Source: an uncultured Akkermansia sp. (GTDB lineage Bacteria > Verrucomicrobiota > Verrucomicrobiia > Verrucomicrobiales > Akkermansiaceae). Taken from it: a stretch of DNA of 64,000 nucleotides. This document shows, one piece after another, positions 35,916-45,071 of the stretch; within the stretch, counting starts at the first letter, position 1; each line of letters opens with the position of its first letter. The stretch is from positions 1 to 64,000 of the forward strand of contig CANQGG010000001.1 of the NCBI GenBank assembly GCA_947601655.1. The letters run 5' to 3'. The notes under the pieces were generated by a model. It saw only the letters and a program-made list of their open reading frames with translations, made no database searches and had not been told where the DNA came from. A program made the position numbers and the translations under genes.

Positions 35916-37430
35916 TTATGATGGCTTGATGATTCCGGTGATTGGGGCATAACCATCGCATTCTACAAAAAAATATTCAAAAGGAACCAGACTTGCCTCA
36001 TCAGAAAATTCCATCCGCCCGACAGAGGCCGGCTTTTGATCTCCCCTCAACAGAGGAATGCGGGCGGTAGCCCCGGAGGTCTTCGTTATCACGATATTGG
36101 AGAGCGAGGCTTCAAGACACCTTAGCTGGAGAACATAACCGCCGAATGTGTCACTTTTCCAGGTCATCACGAGCGGCATGATCAGTTGACGGAAATCATT
36201 GAGTCCTTCCAACGTATCCAACGCCATTTCAGAATAGCGATTCTTTTTGGCAACGCGCACGTAGAGTTTTTCGCCAAATTGGATATTTTCGAAATCACTC
36301 ATTCCAAGCGATATCTCCCCATAAGGAGGAATCGGATCCAAGTTAAACGTCTGATCCTGCTTCGTGTCTTCACAGCACAGCCGAATGGTTGCACCTCGCA
36401 ACCTCCTATCGGTCGTATTTTTCAGGATAATGAAAGGCTCTTCCGGGCAAAAATTCTCGTTTTTATCCCATTCCTTTCCGGTAAGATCATCCCGACAGAC
36501 AATCCAGCCACCGGCAGAGGGAGGAGCTTCTATTTCAATTTTTACTCCGAGATCGTTACCGCGTTTTATTGCAGAGGCCCCCAAGGCACACGCTCTCCAC
36601 ACCCCGCGCTTCAATTTATTAAAATCATCATTCCGGTTCGCACCGACCCGCCACAAGAAATCGCATAAATAGGGGTGTCCGGGAGTAATCTCCAAAGCGT
36701 ATTTCAGAGTCTTATTCGCCTCCTCGAATCGTTCTTGAGAGACTTGCACAGTTACTTTTGAGAAAAGGCTCAGAACATCGTCTTCTGCACAGCCGGCCTC
36801 AATAACTTCCATAAGTTCCGGTCTTGGAGAGGAGGAGTCACCATCTATCTTCAAAAGAGCCGATGCTAGCCAGCCGTGACGCGAGGGCCAATCCGAATTT
36901 TCGCGGTATTTTAGCGCGATCTTTTCAACAGCGTGCCAATCTACCTCTTTCTTGTCCGCCAAGGTGCCTAAGAGAGCTTCGAAACGGATCGATTCATCGA
37001 CCCCAGGCAGAGGCTCGGAACAATATTCAAGCACTTTTAAGCTGTATGCTTCCCCCGTATCCGGATCCATGGCTGTGCCTTTGCCGGACGTACAGGCGCC
37101 TGACAGCAGATGATACGCCGGATAAAAATTTTTATCGACGAGATCCGAGGCAATCCGGAAAGATTGATCGAAGTCGCGGGCAGTGCCATATCCAAAGGAT
37201 AAACAATCGGCGAGCATGTACCCGGCATTGAGATCGCCCTTTGCATAGCCCTCGCGGAAGCATTGTATAGCACGTCGCGGGTCACGTTGCATTCCGATGC
37301 CGTAGAGGAGCCTCACGCCCTTCCTGTAGAAAGAATCATCGTCCGGGGGAGGATTTACCGAAGAAGGTGTAGTCACCCTCTGCGCAGCAGGGCGATCCGT
37401 CTGTTGCTGCCCGTCCGTTTCCACGCTCAT
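35916..37430 (-). CDS. Sel1-repeat (TPR-like) protein
   Basis: A 504-residue protein with Sel1-like repeats in its N-terminal half (about residues 30-270), for example FYRKGVRLLYGIGMQRDPRR and AGYMLADCLSFGYGTARDFD. These form alpha-solenoids used for protein-protein contacts. The C-terminal half (about 300-504) is predicted beta-rich and unrecognised. There is no signal peptide. Its promoter resembles that of the TM2 gene upstream. It is the last gene of a minus-strand block reaching back to the dynamin/Hsp70 operon, but is probably a separate unit. Its role is unknown. Confidence 0.8.
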   Translation of the reverse strand: MSVETDGQQQTDRPAAQRVTTPSSVNPPPDDDSFYRKGVRLLYGIGMQRDPRRAIQCFREGYAKGDLNAGYMLADCLSFGYGTARDFDQSFRIASDLVDKNFYPAYHLLSGACTSGKGTAMDPDTGEAYSLKVLEYCSEPLPGVDESIRFEALLGTLADKKEVDWHAVEKIALKYRENSDWPSRHGWLASALLKIDGDSSSPRPELMEVIEAGCAEDDVLSLFSKVTVQVSQERFEEANKTLKYALEITPGHPYLCDFLWRVGANRNDDFNKLKRGVWRACALGASAIKRGNDLGVKIEIEAPPSAGGWIVCRDDLTGKEWDKNENFCPEEPFIILKNTTDRRLRGATIRLCCEDTKQDQTFNLDPIPPYGEISLGMSDFENIQFGEKLYVRVAKKNRYSEMALDTLEGLNDFRQLIMPLVMTWKSDTFGGYVLQLRCLEASLSNIVITKTSGATARIPLLRGDQKPASVGRMEFSDEASLVPFEYFFVECDGYAPITGIIKPS

Positions 37431-37436
37431 GCTGAA

Positions 37437-37464
37437 ACTCTACACCAATCTATCCATACCTCAA
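37437..37464 (-). promoter_or_regulatory. Predicted promoter of the Sel1 gene
   Basis: On the minus strand TTGAGG (37459-37464) and TAGAGT (37437-37442) are 16 bp apart, and the -10 ends 6 bp before the ATG. The segment ATAGATTGGTGTAGAGTTTC closely matches the TM2-gene promoter segment. Confidence 0.45.
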
Positions 37465-37600
37465 GCTAAAAACATCTCTTTTCCCCGGAACGATCTTCGT
37501 TCTCTTGTTTATCATCCACCTGTCCACTGACATTCCGCTGCGCATCAGCCTGGCATCCCACGCCATAGGCGCGGAATTTTCCACATCGTAAATCGTTCAT

Positions 37601-37618
37601 AGGCACCGCCAAGTGCCT
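37601..37618. repeat. AGGCAC hairpin, relic intergenic element
   Basis: AGGCAC-CGCCAA-GTGCCT follows ATCGTAAATCGTTCAT, as the similar hairpin at 33504-33522 is followed by ATCGTAAACG. It lies between the Sel1 and TM2 genes. Confidence 0.4.
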
Positions 37619-37637
37619 CCGTCCATCGTTCATGATG

Positions 37638-37874
37638 TCACCATTCCGCAATATCCCGCCCCTGAGCGTCATCGAAAGTGCCGAGCAGGATGCGGATAAT
37701 ATCGATGACCTGCCAGATCAGGAAACCGCCACCCGTCAGAATCTGCAAAATACCCGTAAAAATTTTCCCCGTATAAATACGGTGCAACCCACCGCAACAC
37801 GAGCAAAACAACAAACAAGCTAATATCAACGTCACCGTCCGTGACCTGGGAGAAATAGTTTCGTCCATATTCAT
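37638..37874 (-). CDS. TM2-domain membrane protein
   Basis: A 78-residue protein. The TM2 signature is clear: a first helix (LILACLLFCSCCGG), the turn LHRIYTGKIFTGILQILTGG, a second helix (FLIWQVIDIIRIL), then the family's polar end GTFDDAQGRDI. TM2 proteins sit in the membrane and their function is unsettled. The ORF can be read from 37931, but the predicted promoter (37881-37909) lies inside that extension, so the ATG at 37874 is preferred. Confidence 0.85.
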   Translation of the reverse strand: MNMDETISPRSRTVTLILACLLFCSCCGGLHRIYTGKIFTGILQILTGGGFLIWQVIDIIRILLGTFDDAQGRDIAEW

Positions 37875-37880
37875 AGAAAT

Positions 37881-37909
37881 TCTATACATCAATCTACTTC
37901 TATCTGCAA
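37881..37909 (-). promoter_or_regulatory. Predicted leaderless promoter of the TM2 gene
   Basis: On the minus strand TTGCAG (37904-37909) and TATAGA (37881-37886) are 17 bp apart. The -10 ends 6 bp before the ATG. The core GTAGATTGATGTATAGAATT matches the Sel1 promoter. The 428 bp further upstream (37932-38359) hold no supported feature. Confidence 0.55.
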
Positions 37910-38359
37910 GTTGAAAGTATTGTTTTATCACATTATGCGCGTTGCAAAATTAAACGCAACAGACCACAGGCTCAAAAAGAGTGCCAGTTGGTTCGTTGTA
38001 GGGTATATTAATCCCGTCAATAAACAAAAGAGACCTCGATCCTGAACGCTTCGCCTCCCTTTTCCTATCCATCACCATGGATAATGGCTGCGAGTTCTCT
38101 GCTCCCCTCGCTATTTGCACTTCATGCATAACCGGTAACCCTCGAACCGTTCATTACTCTGCCCATCCTTACTGCGCCTCTGAACGCCGCAGCAATGAAA
38201 ACGCCAACCGCTTCATCCGACGCTTTTTCCCTAAAGACGCTGACTTCTCCCGTGTCTCTCAAAAAAACTTTCCCTCGTCGCTCTCTGCATGATCTCAACT
38301 TCTTCTCCTCCTGTTGCATTTATCCTTGCCATTCACATATAGCGATAAAGCCATATTTA

Positions 38360-39889
38360 TCAGTCAAGCCATAGTTTCTTGATAATCAAAACGATAGTAT
38401 ATACACCATATTTTGGTTCGTTCATTATAGAACCGGCTCCAATGAACGCTACTATTAATTGAAAAAACCAAGGTAATAGATCTCCAAAACCTCCATTTAT
38501 AAGGAAGAACAGGAATCCAGCTAGCAGGAGGAAGACAAATACCTTCCAGCTACCGTTTTCCGTGGAAGAAGGTTGAGTTTTTGGTGCTGGTTTTGGTTGA
38601 GATGATGAATTGGGAGAAGATGGTGCTGCTGATCCTGAGGGGCGCTCTGGTATCGGTTGTGATTTAGGCTGTGGTATAGGTTCAGGCTGCGGTTGGGGGG
38701 ATACAGGTGATGGTTCAGAAGTCGGTGAGGGGGGCTCTGAGGGCCGAGGAGGGATTTCGGGGAAAGCCTCCTGAGTGGGAGACATTTCTGGGCAGCCCCA
38801 CAACTTATGGGCGTACAGTGCGGCTCCGAGACTCACCGCTTCGTTACCTTGGTCGAACGTTCGGCATTCAAGGCCGGTCTCCTGCTCCAAAATTCGTTTT
38901 ACAGCAGGAATTTGAGAAGATCCGCCGACTAATAATATAAACTCGGGCTTCAGTGATCGCTCCCGTATGGAAGAGATGAGACTTTTAGCCATCTTGGCAG
39001 CACGCTGCAGCTCAGGCATGATACCATCTTCAAAATCATGCCGGTTCAGCTTGATGGGCCGGTAGGGAACACCATCGTGACTTACAAGGTGAAGAACCCT
39101 AGAGTTCTGCTCGGAAAGGAGTTCCTTCTCTTTGCGAAACTGTCTTCGGGAATTGTACAACCAGCTGAGATCCGTTTCATCCTCTTCGAGTAAAGATGCG
39201 TCCGAGCCGGAACGTATGATTTGCGTGGCGAGCAAGCGAAGTGCATCATCAAAATTTTCCCCGCCACATGAGGTGCCATCCCGATAGCGTCTGTTGGCAT
39301 GCAATTCGTTGCCCGATTGGGAGACGAGAGCCATATCCAACGTGCCGCCGCCCCAGTCCACCACGAGAGCATTTTGCCAATTTGTGTCGGCGCATTCCAT
39401 GCGGTACGCATAGCCGGCGGCCTCCGGCTCAGTGATGAAAATAATCTCTTTCAGTCCGGCAGATATGGCGGCCTCCTGCAGCTGTTTCTCTTGCAAGGGA
39501 GAAAAGTCAACGGGGCGTGTGACGACGGCGCGATCGCAGGGATATGATTTCTCGGCGCATTGTTGCAGTATGTACCCCAAGAACTTCTTGGTCAGGTCCG
39601 CAGCTGTGAATCTTTGCCTTTCCTTCTCGGTGCGTACCGACAGCAGGTATGTTGATGTGCCAATGTCTAGCTTGAAGGCACGTCTGTAGTTTCTCGGAGC
39701 TGCCGCACTCTGGTCATCAGCATCTGCACCAAAGTAGAAGCAACCGTTGCTCTCAATAAAAACGCTGGTAGGGACAGAATCGGTACCACGTCCGAGCCGT
39801 ACGGGACGTGACATATTCTTCCTTGTATCATAACGAGAAACAAGCGTCTTGGTCGTCCCGAAGTCGATGCCAAGGTAGGTTGGATTCAT
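38360..39889 (-). CDS. Hsp70-like ATPase with Pro-rich linker and C-terminal membrane anchor
   Basis: A 509-residue protein. Residues about 1-360 form a DnaK/actin-fold nucleotide-binding domain: phosphate-1 GIDFGTTKT (7-15), phosphate-2 VVDWGGGTLDMAL, the connecting TEPEAAGYAY, and adenosine motif LLVGGSSQIPAVKRIL. In place of the Hsp70 substrate-binding domain there is a linker of about 75 residues rich in Pro/Ser/Gln, then hydrophobic segments (VFVFLLLAGFLFFLINGG and a second around FFQLIVAFIGAGS). The chaperone-like motor would therefore be tethered to the inner membrane. It is the last gene of the five-gene operon, 19 bp after a dynamin-like gene. No DnaJ or GrpE partner is nearby. Confidence 0.88.
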   Translation of the reverse strand: MNPTYLGIDFGTTKTLVSRYDTRKNMSRPVRLGRGTDSVPTSVFIESNGCFYFGADADDQSAAAPRNYRRAFKLDIGTSTYLLSVRTEKERQRFTAADLTKKFLGYILQQCAEKSYPCDRAVVTRPVDFSPLQEKQLQEAAISAGLKEIIFITEPEAAGYAYRMECADTNWQNALVVDWGGGTLDMALVSQSGNELHANRRYRDGTSCGGENFDDALRLLATQIIRSGSDASLLEEDETDLSWLYNSRRQFRKEKELLSEQNSRVLHLVSHDGVPYRPIKLNRHDFEDGIMPELQRAAKMAKSLISSIRERSLKPEFILLVGGSSQIPAVKRILEQETGLECRTFDQGNEAVSLGAALYAHKLWGCPEMSPTQEAFPEIPPRPSEPPSPTSEPSPVSPQPQPEPIPQPKSQPIPERPSGSAAPSSPNSSSQPKPAPKTQPSSTENGSWKVFVFLLLAGFLFFLINGGFGDLLPWFFQLIVAFIGAGSIMNEPKYGVYTIVLIIKKLWLD

Positions 39890-39908
39890 GGCAGATTGTT
39901 TAGTAGGT

Positions 39909-41483
39909 TTAGAGGTTGTCTAGTAGTTTTCGAATTTTATCCGCATACGAACGAACGATGGGTGTTGGGGATTGAGTCAGGGCTGCAACCGTATCAAGAA
40001 GATATTCATTGTCAATATCTTCAAGAAGCTTGTCAGCTTCTATAGTCTTGATTAAGAGGTCGGAGATTTTTGCAAAGGGAGCAGCATCCGGGGAGGAGGA
40101 GAGCCAGCGAGTCAGGTCAACCTTTGCGTCCTCTTTTTCAATGCTAGTTTTGATTTTGGTGCGTTCCTCGTCAATGTCGAGATAGTTTATATGCAGGTCG
40201 TGCAACTTAATCTTCCATTGACCGATTTCGCTCTCAATCCAATTTTTAAGGTCGGGGGAATGGATTTCAGAGGCGATGCGTTCCATTTTTTTAAGTTTTT
40301 CGCCGTCTGTTTCTTTTTTGTGCTCAATGGCAAGGTAGGCTTCATTGAGGCAATCCTGAGCACGTTTGCGGGCATTGCTCAGACGGATGACGGCTTGTTG
40401 CCTGAAGAAACGTTGGTCGAGCATGGTCTCGAAGTCATCAAATCCACTCAATTTGCGGATGATGGCACGTGCTGCTGAGGCATCAACCGGTCGTTTACGG
40501 AAGAGCTCACGGAGGGTTATCTGGAAACTTGGCCAAGGCAAGCTGAACTCGGTGTGTGCCTGCATATAAAGCTGGCGACGTTCGGTGTCACAGCCCCAGT
40601 CATTTTCTTCTTCCAGATCATAGCACAGATCCCCTTCGTGGGTACATTTTGCCAGCGTCCTCAGACAGTTTTCCCAGAAAGAATCCGGAGCCACTTTTGT
40701 GAGCAAAGCGAGAGGCGCGCTGACAGGCAGCACATCTGCTACTTTGTCTTTCATTCGCTCGTGGAGTCGAGATGCTTTAGCTCCGATATCGTCCATATCT
40801 CCCCCGTTGTCCCAATATATGTGATCCCACTTGTGAAGAACTGCCACACTGTTGTAAGGATCTGAGCCAGGTAAGCAGGTCTTGCGAAATTCGTTAAGCG
40901 AATCCTCATCCGTCTCACGTCCCACGGGAGAGAAGACGTACACGAGGGCATCCGTCTCTTGTCCGGAGATAAATTGCTGAGCCACGATTTCATGCTCTGC
41001 AGCAGTACTGCCGGTGCCGGGCGTATCAATGATGTGGATATCCTTGAGGCGGGGCACATTGGAGAACAGCTCCAGAAAGGCGGTGCGTTGGATGCGTTTG
41101 AGCACATCCGGATCTTTACCATTCCAACCGCTTTGCAATTGTTCCAAAGGGAAAGATTCAGGCTGAGCATCTTTCCAGTGTACCTTGAAGGAATTGAGTT
41201 GCTCGCCGTCGGCGTAGCTCAGTCGGTTGATGGTCGCAGTTGCTTCCTCCACTCCCGTGATGGCAAGTGAGTGCCCGATCATCGCGTTGATGAGCGAGCT
41301 TTTACCCGTCTTCATGCGCCCGAATACGGCTACGTTGAATGGCTGCACGGCTTCTCCGGCGACATGCCGCAGTGCATGGACATGTTTCCCTAAGAAGAGA
41401 AACGCGTCCATTTTATCGGCCAGTTGATTGAGAGAGGCGCAATAGCCTTTCTGTATCTCGTGCGCTTTAAGGGATTCGTTCAT
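39909..41483 (-). CDS. Dynamin-like GTPase (second of the pair)
   Basis: A 524-residue bacterial dynamin-like protein. The GTPase domain occupies about residues 45-290: G1 GRMKTGKSS (55-63), G2 region with EEATATINRL, G3 DTPGTGS, and G4 HKWD. A helical region with heptad character follows (about 330-470) that would form the stalk. There is no obvious membrane segment, unlike its neighbour, so it may act as the soluble partner of a heterodimer, as in other paired bacterial dynamins. It lies 12 bp downstream of the other dynamin gene. Confidence 0.87.
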   Translation of the reverse strand: MNESLKAHEIQKGYCASLNQLADKMDAFLFLGKHVHALRHVAGEAVQPFNVAVFGRMKTGKSSLINAMIGHSLAITGVEEATATINRLSYADGEQLNSFKVHWKDAQPESFPLEQLQSGWNGKDPDVLKRIQRTAFLELFSNVPRLKDIHIIDTPGTGSTAAEHEIVAQQFISGQETDALVYVFSPVGRETDEDSLNEFRKTCLPGSDPYNSVAVLHKWDHIYWDNGGDMDDIGAKASRLHERMKDKVADVLPVSAPLALLTKVAPDSFWENCLRTLAKCTHEGDLCYDLEEENDWGCDTERRQLYMQAHTEFSLPWPSFQITLRELFRKRPVDASAARAIIRKLSGFDDFETMLDQRFFRQQAVIRLSNARKRAQDCLNEAYLAIEHKKETDGEKLKKMERIASEIHSPDLKNWIESEIGQWKIKLHDLHINYLDIDEERTKIKTSIEKEDAKVDLTRWLSSSPDAAPFAKISDLLIKTIEADKLLEDIDNEYLLDTVAALTQSPTPIVRSYADKIRKLLDNL

Positions 41484-41495
41484 GATGTTGAAAAA

Positions 41496-43370
41496 TTAGG
41501 AAGCAGGCTGAGAGGACTCGTACATCTTATGCGTAGCTCTGATCTCTCGCATGATCCTATCGTATGCTATAAGATCTTGTTGTAACGTTTTCTCTTTTTC
41601 CTTTCTCTCGGTTGCCCCCATCAAGGCGCGTTCTTGTATCTCCTTCATGCGGTTCTCTAATTCGCATTGTCGGGCACGCACGTACTGCTCAATATGCTCT
41701 GTCACTTCATTTTGCACATCTGCCAACGCTCGCTGAAGAAGTTGTTGTAAATCGGCATATATCGACGAAAAACATTGGGAAAGTTGACCGATAGCCATGT
41801 TCTTGGCGGTTTCCAGTTCTCGTGTTTCCTGTATTTTGTTGGCCTCGTAACCTCCCCATGCAGCAGCAGCTAGTCCTCCTATTAATGAGCCCGCTATCGT
41901 TCCTACAATGGGGATGACACTACCAATAATACCGCCTGCTACTTGAGCTATGGCTGCCCCGGCCATGCCTCCATATAATCCTGTTCGCAATGTTTCAAAG
42001 GTTGATCTTCTTTCCGAGATGCGCAGCTGTCGAATATTCATCGGTATATTTTGCCCAGTGCGCATCTCTTCCAGATCAGTCGTAGTAGTGAAATCGGAAT
42101 CTCCTGCAAGATCAGAAAGCAAGATGGAAGCATTGGTTCTGATGTACTGCACAACTTCTTGGACAACCTGTATCTTATACCCAGGAAGCTTCGTGTTGAT
42201 TTCGTCAGCTATGCCGATAATTGCCTTTACATTGGGAGCATTTTGCATCATATGCTCGAACTCCAACTGAACTTCGCCGCCGGGGCGTAATTTGTTGCAT
42301 TTTTCTGAGGCTGCCAATTGGATTTCTTGTAAGCCCTTCTTAAGTCTCCTCTGCAAACCCGGCTGCGTATCTTTTTGCCAGTCGCGAAGTTCCTTCTGCC
42401 TGATCTCCACTTCTTGTTTATAAAGCTGTTGTTTTTCTGAGGAATCAGCTTGTAAGAGCTTTTTCTTTTCATCGAGCATTTCCTGGATGTGGGCCAGCAC
42501 GGGTTTCATGTGCAGTAAAGCACGTGCGGCGATAAGCTTTTGCTGGTTGGGCTGCAGAACATCGTTAACATAGGCCATCAGTTGTGGATAACCGCTGCGC
42601 ATAAGGCGTTTTGTGTCTCGCCGTTTTTCAGCAGAGACTCTCAATCTAGCGTCAAGCGTGAAATACGGAATTTCATCTGTTGACAGTCCAAGCTCGCGGG
42701 AGAGGATGGCGAGGTTGTTCTTCTTGCGAGCCGCACAAGCCTCCTCATCCACAGCGCTCGATTTGGTCTGAATAAAGTACAGATTGGGAGTTATTTTGAG
42801 AACATCCTTTAGATATTCAATTTCCAGTGCACCGATGGGTGACTCCACACTGTCCGTCACGAAGAACACAGCGTCCGCCCGTGGCACGTATTCGTAGGTA
42901 ATGAGCTTGTGCTTCTTGAAAAGGCCACCGAGTCCGGGCGTATCGATGATGACAATGCCGGAGCTCAACAATGGCGCCGGGCAGATCACTTCAATGAAAT
43001 CCACCTGTTTCTCATTGCCGGGGTTGCCATCCTCTGTACCGAAGTTGGCGAGGTCATGCTCATTGATATCCATGGACGCCTTGCCGGAGGAGGCGAGAAA
43101 ATGGACGCGGTAGCCGCGCTGTTTGCCGTAGTGGATTTTGAAAATGGTGGAGGTGGCAACATTGGAGCTCACAGGCACTAGGTCTTCTACCCCAAGCATG
43201 GCATTAATGAAGGAAGATTTGCCTTTTTTGATTTCCCCCATCACCACCAAACGGAAGATGCCTGCACCCCACATCTTCAGGTTAGCGATAAGCTTCTCGT
43301 CCACCTTTTCACCGGTTAGTTTTGCCTCGAGATCAGCGGCCTTGAAGAGGTTTGTTATAAGTTCTTTCAT
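41496..43370 (-). CDS. Dynamin-like GTPase with hydrophobic membrane segment
   Basis: A 624-residue bacterial dynamin-like protein. G1 is GEIKKGKSS (45-53), the G2 Thr lies in SSNVATSTIF, and G3 is DTPGLGG. The G4 position reads IQTKSSAVD, an atypical TKSS in place of N/TKxD. A long coiled-coil stalk (about 290-400) precedes a Gly/Ala/Ile-rich stretch (about 455-505, with GGIIGSVIPIVGTIAGSL) that should insert into a membrane. A second coiled-coil follows to the end. The membrane paddle in mid-protein matches dynamins that deform or fuse bilayers. It is the third gene of the operon. Confidence 0.88.
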   Translation of the reverse strand: MKELITNLFKAADLEAKLTGEKVDEKLIANLKMWGAGIFRLVVMGEIKKGKSSFINAMLGVEDLVPVSSNVATSTIFKIHYGKQRGYRVHFLASSGKASMDINEHDLANFGTEDGNPGNEKQVDFIEVICPAPLLSSGIVIIDTPGLGGLFKKHKLITYEYVPRADAVFFVTDSVESPIGALEIEYLKDVLKITPNLYFIQTKSSAVDEEACAARKKNNLAILSRELGLSTDEIPYFTLDARLRVSAEKRRDTKRLMRSGYPQLMAYVNDVLQPNQQKLIAARALLHMKPVLAHIQEMLDEKKKLLQADSSEKQQLYKQEVEIRQKELRDWQKDTQPGLQRRLKKGLQEIQLAASEKCNKLRPGGEVQLEFEHMMQNAPNVKAIIGIADEINTKLPGYKIQVVQEVVQYIRTNASILLSDLAGDSDFTTTTDLEEMRTGQNIPMNIRQLRISERRSTFETLRTGLYGGMAGAAIAQVAGGIIGSVIPIVGTIAGSLIGGLAAAAWGGYEANKIQETRELETAKNMAIGQLSQCFSSIYADLQQLLQRALADVQNEVTEHIEQYVRARQCELENRMKEIQERALMGATERKEKEKTLQQDLIAYDRIMREIRATHKMYESSQPAS

Positions 43371-43393
43371 GATCGTTCAATTTGAGTGAAGGT

Positions 43394-44173
43394 TTACACC
43401 ATGGCGATGTTGTGCGGGTCGGCGAAGAAGTCTTCAACAAGGGCAGTCGTTACGCCTCCAATAGCTATTGAGGTTTGTATATCACCGGTTTCGGCCAGGA
43501 CAACACCCCCTGCGACGATCCCCGCACCCACGCTTATCCACCGCGTGAAATCAATGTGTTCGATATCCTTCATACTGTTTGCAGGTATGGGATTATCCGT
43601 CGCCGTGTAGTAGAAGTGTCCATTTTCCCAAGCATCCATAAAGCGGTCTAGCGGGTAAGCCACACCGGCGCCACCGGGGTGTCCGGAGTCATTGAGTATT
43701 ACCATGGGGTGATTGGGATCGGAGGTATCAATGCCCGTAACAACCACTGCATGATCTGCGGGCATGAGTTCAGGTGTATCAAAACCCAACCCTTTTAGTA
43801 GGGCAATTTTCATCTCTGCCAAGGGACCCTGATCCCAGAGTTGATCCGAATCGACCCCAACGATAACACCGTGTCCTTGTTGCAGTTCGCGTGCCAAATC
43901 AGCAACGGTTGCGTTCTCACAACTATGATTGGGTATGTTGTAGAGATCCATCATTTTGCCAATATCATTCGGCGCTGTACCTCCGGCCCCGGGATGATAC
44001 CACCCATTTGCTGCTGATATATAGTTCGCTTGATCCTGTGTGATATCCACGCCGAACTGGTGCATGATGCTTAACTCTGCCGCCACAGCACAGTTATCCG
44101 GTTCCGATTGATATATCCAGTGAGAACTTTGATCCACGGGATCTCCTATCATTGTATCGTCCATGTAATCCAT
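43394..44173 (-). CDS. C39-like papain-fold cysteine protease
   Basis: A 259-residue protein. Q22 and C28 (YQSEPDNCAVAAE), H141 (ADHAVVVTGID) and N161/D162 (VILNDSG) give the complete Gln-Cys-His-Asn/Asp set of C39-type peptidases. No ABC transporter domains and no signal peptide are present, so it is a stand-alone cytoplasmic enzyme. Hydrophobic segments near 210-250 (ISVGAGIVAGGVVLAETG) may bind it to a membrane. It lies 23 bp upstream of the membrane dynamin gene and 14 bp downstream of the coiled-coil membrane protein gene. A role in cleaving an operon partner or a trigger protein is possible but not shown. Confidence 0.75.
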   Translation of the reverse strand: MDYMDDTMIGDPVDQSSHWIYQSEPDNCAVAAELSIMHQFGVDITQDQANYISAANGWYHPGAGGTAPNDIGKMMDLYNIPNHSCENATVADLARELQQGHGVIVGVDSDQLWDQGPLAEMKIALLKGLGFDTPELMPADHAVVVTGIDTSDPNHPMVILNDSGHPGGAGVAYPLDRFMDAWENGHFYYTATDNPIPANSMKDIEHIDFTRWISVGAGIVAGGVVLAETGDIQTSIAIGGVTTALVEDFFADPHNIAMV

Positions 44174-44187
44174 ATTGATATCGGGTT

Positions 44188-44868
44188 TTATTTTTTGATG
44201 TAAACTTCTTGCTTACGCACAAGGCGCCCTTGCACGCAAAGCCCAAGCGAAACTTTTCTTGTAATACGCGGCGTGCTGCCCGGAGGCAACCCTTCCTCCA
44301 CGCGGATAGCTCGTTGCTTCTCCGGATTCCATTCGTCAAGGTCGATCAACTCACAATCTAACGACTCAAGCTGGCGACGCAACTCTGCGCATATCATTTT
44401 CAGTTGTCGAGCATCAAAGTCATCATCTGAGCGCAAATCCACCAGCTCATTGTAAACATCTGCCATCTCCTTCCCCCAACTCTCCAATCGTCGAGTTATC
44501 TGTTCCATGCGATATCGCACCAGTTCGCGCACATCTTCCTCGTGAATCTCATTCGTTAAATCCCCTACCCGTAACCTTTTCGAGGGGGGATTAACATGAT
44601 CCGCAATCCCTCTCTCATCGTTTTTAAGCTCATTCTCAGGAGAACTATGCTGAACTTTCAAGACTCGCTCTACTTCTTTTTGTATACGCTCGTCCTCCCG
44701 GCAGCCCTTTTCTTCAGCCGGTATTCGCCTCAAAATATGAGCAATCACACTCCTCGAGAAATTCGCTATTTGCGTCCAAAGCTTTTGTGGTATCACCAAC
44801 AAGGAAAATAGAATGAGTAGAATGAGTGCAATACTCACCATCAATCTCACTGTCTCGGCCTGCATCAT
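44188..44868 (-). CDS. Membrane-anchored coiled-coil protein of unknown function
   Basis: A protein of about 226 residues and the first gene of the operon. One N-terminal transmembrane helix (VSIALILLILFSLLVIP) precedes a basic patch (LRR), a charged helical stretch of about 120 residues with coiled-coil character (VRELVRYRMEQITRRLESWG), and a small C-terminal beta-like end. No family is recognised. The open frame can begin at a TTG at 44922, but a TATAAT at 44906-44911 falls inside that extension, so the ATG at 44868 (GGAAAGAG 13 bases before it) is chosen. It may recruit or nucleate the downstream GTPases at the membrane. Confidence 0.6.
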   Translation of the reverse strand: MMQAETVRLMVSIALILLILFSLLVIPQKLWTQIANFSRSVIAHILRRIPAEEKGCREDERIQKEVERVLKVQHSSPENELKNDERGIADHVNPPSKRLRVGDLTNEIHEEDVRELVRYRMEQITRRLESWGKEMADVYNELVDLRSDDDFDARQLKMICAELRRQLESLDCELIDLDEWNPEKQRAIRVEEGLPPGSTPRITRKVSLGLCVQGRLVRKQEVYIKK

Positions 44869-45071
44869 GCCCGCAGCATATCTCTTTCCGAATGCGATAT
44901 ACAGGATTATATTTGTATTCAATTCAAAGGGAATTATTTACAAGAGACGTCTTTCTTTTTTCTTGGTGGAGACCTTCCCAAAATTTGGATTTCGCGAAAG
45001 CATGCCCTCGTTGAGAAATAATACATAATGACGTTTTTATCTGGACATCTCTTTCGGAAAGAGATGCACAG

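Noticed and set aside
38077..38292. A 71-residue open frame between the TM2 and Hsp70-like genes
   Set aside because: Composition and start context give no support, and an equally long frame exists on the other strand.
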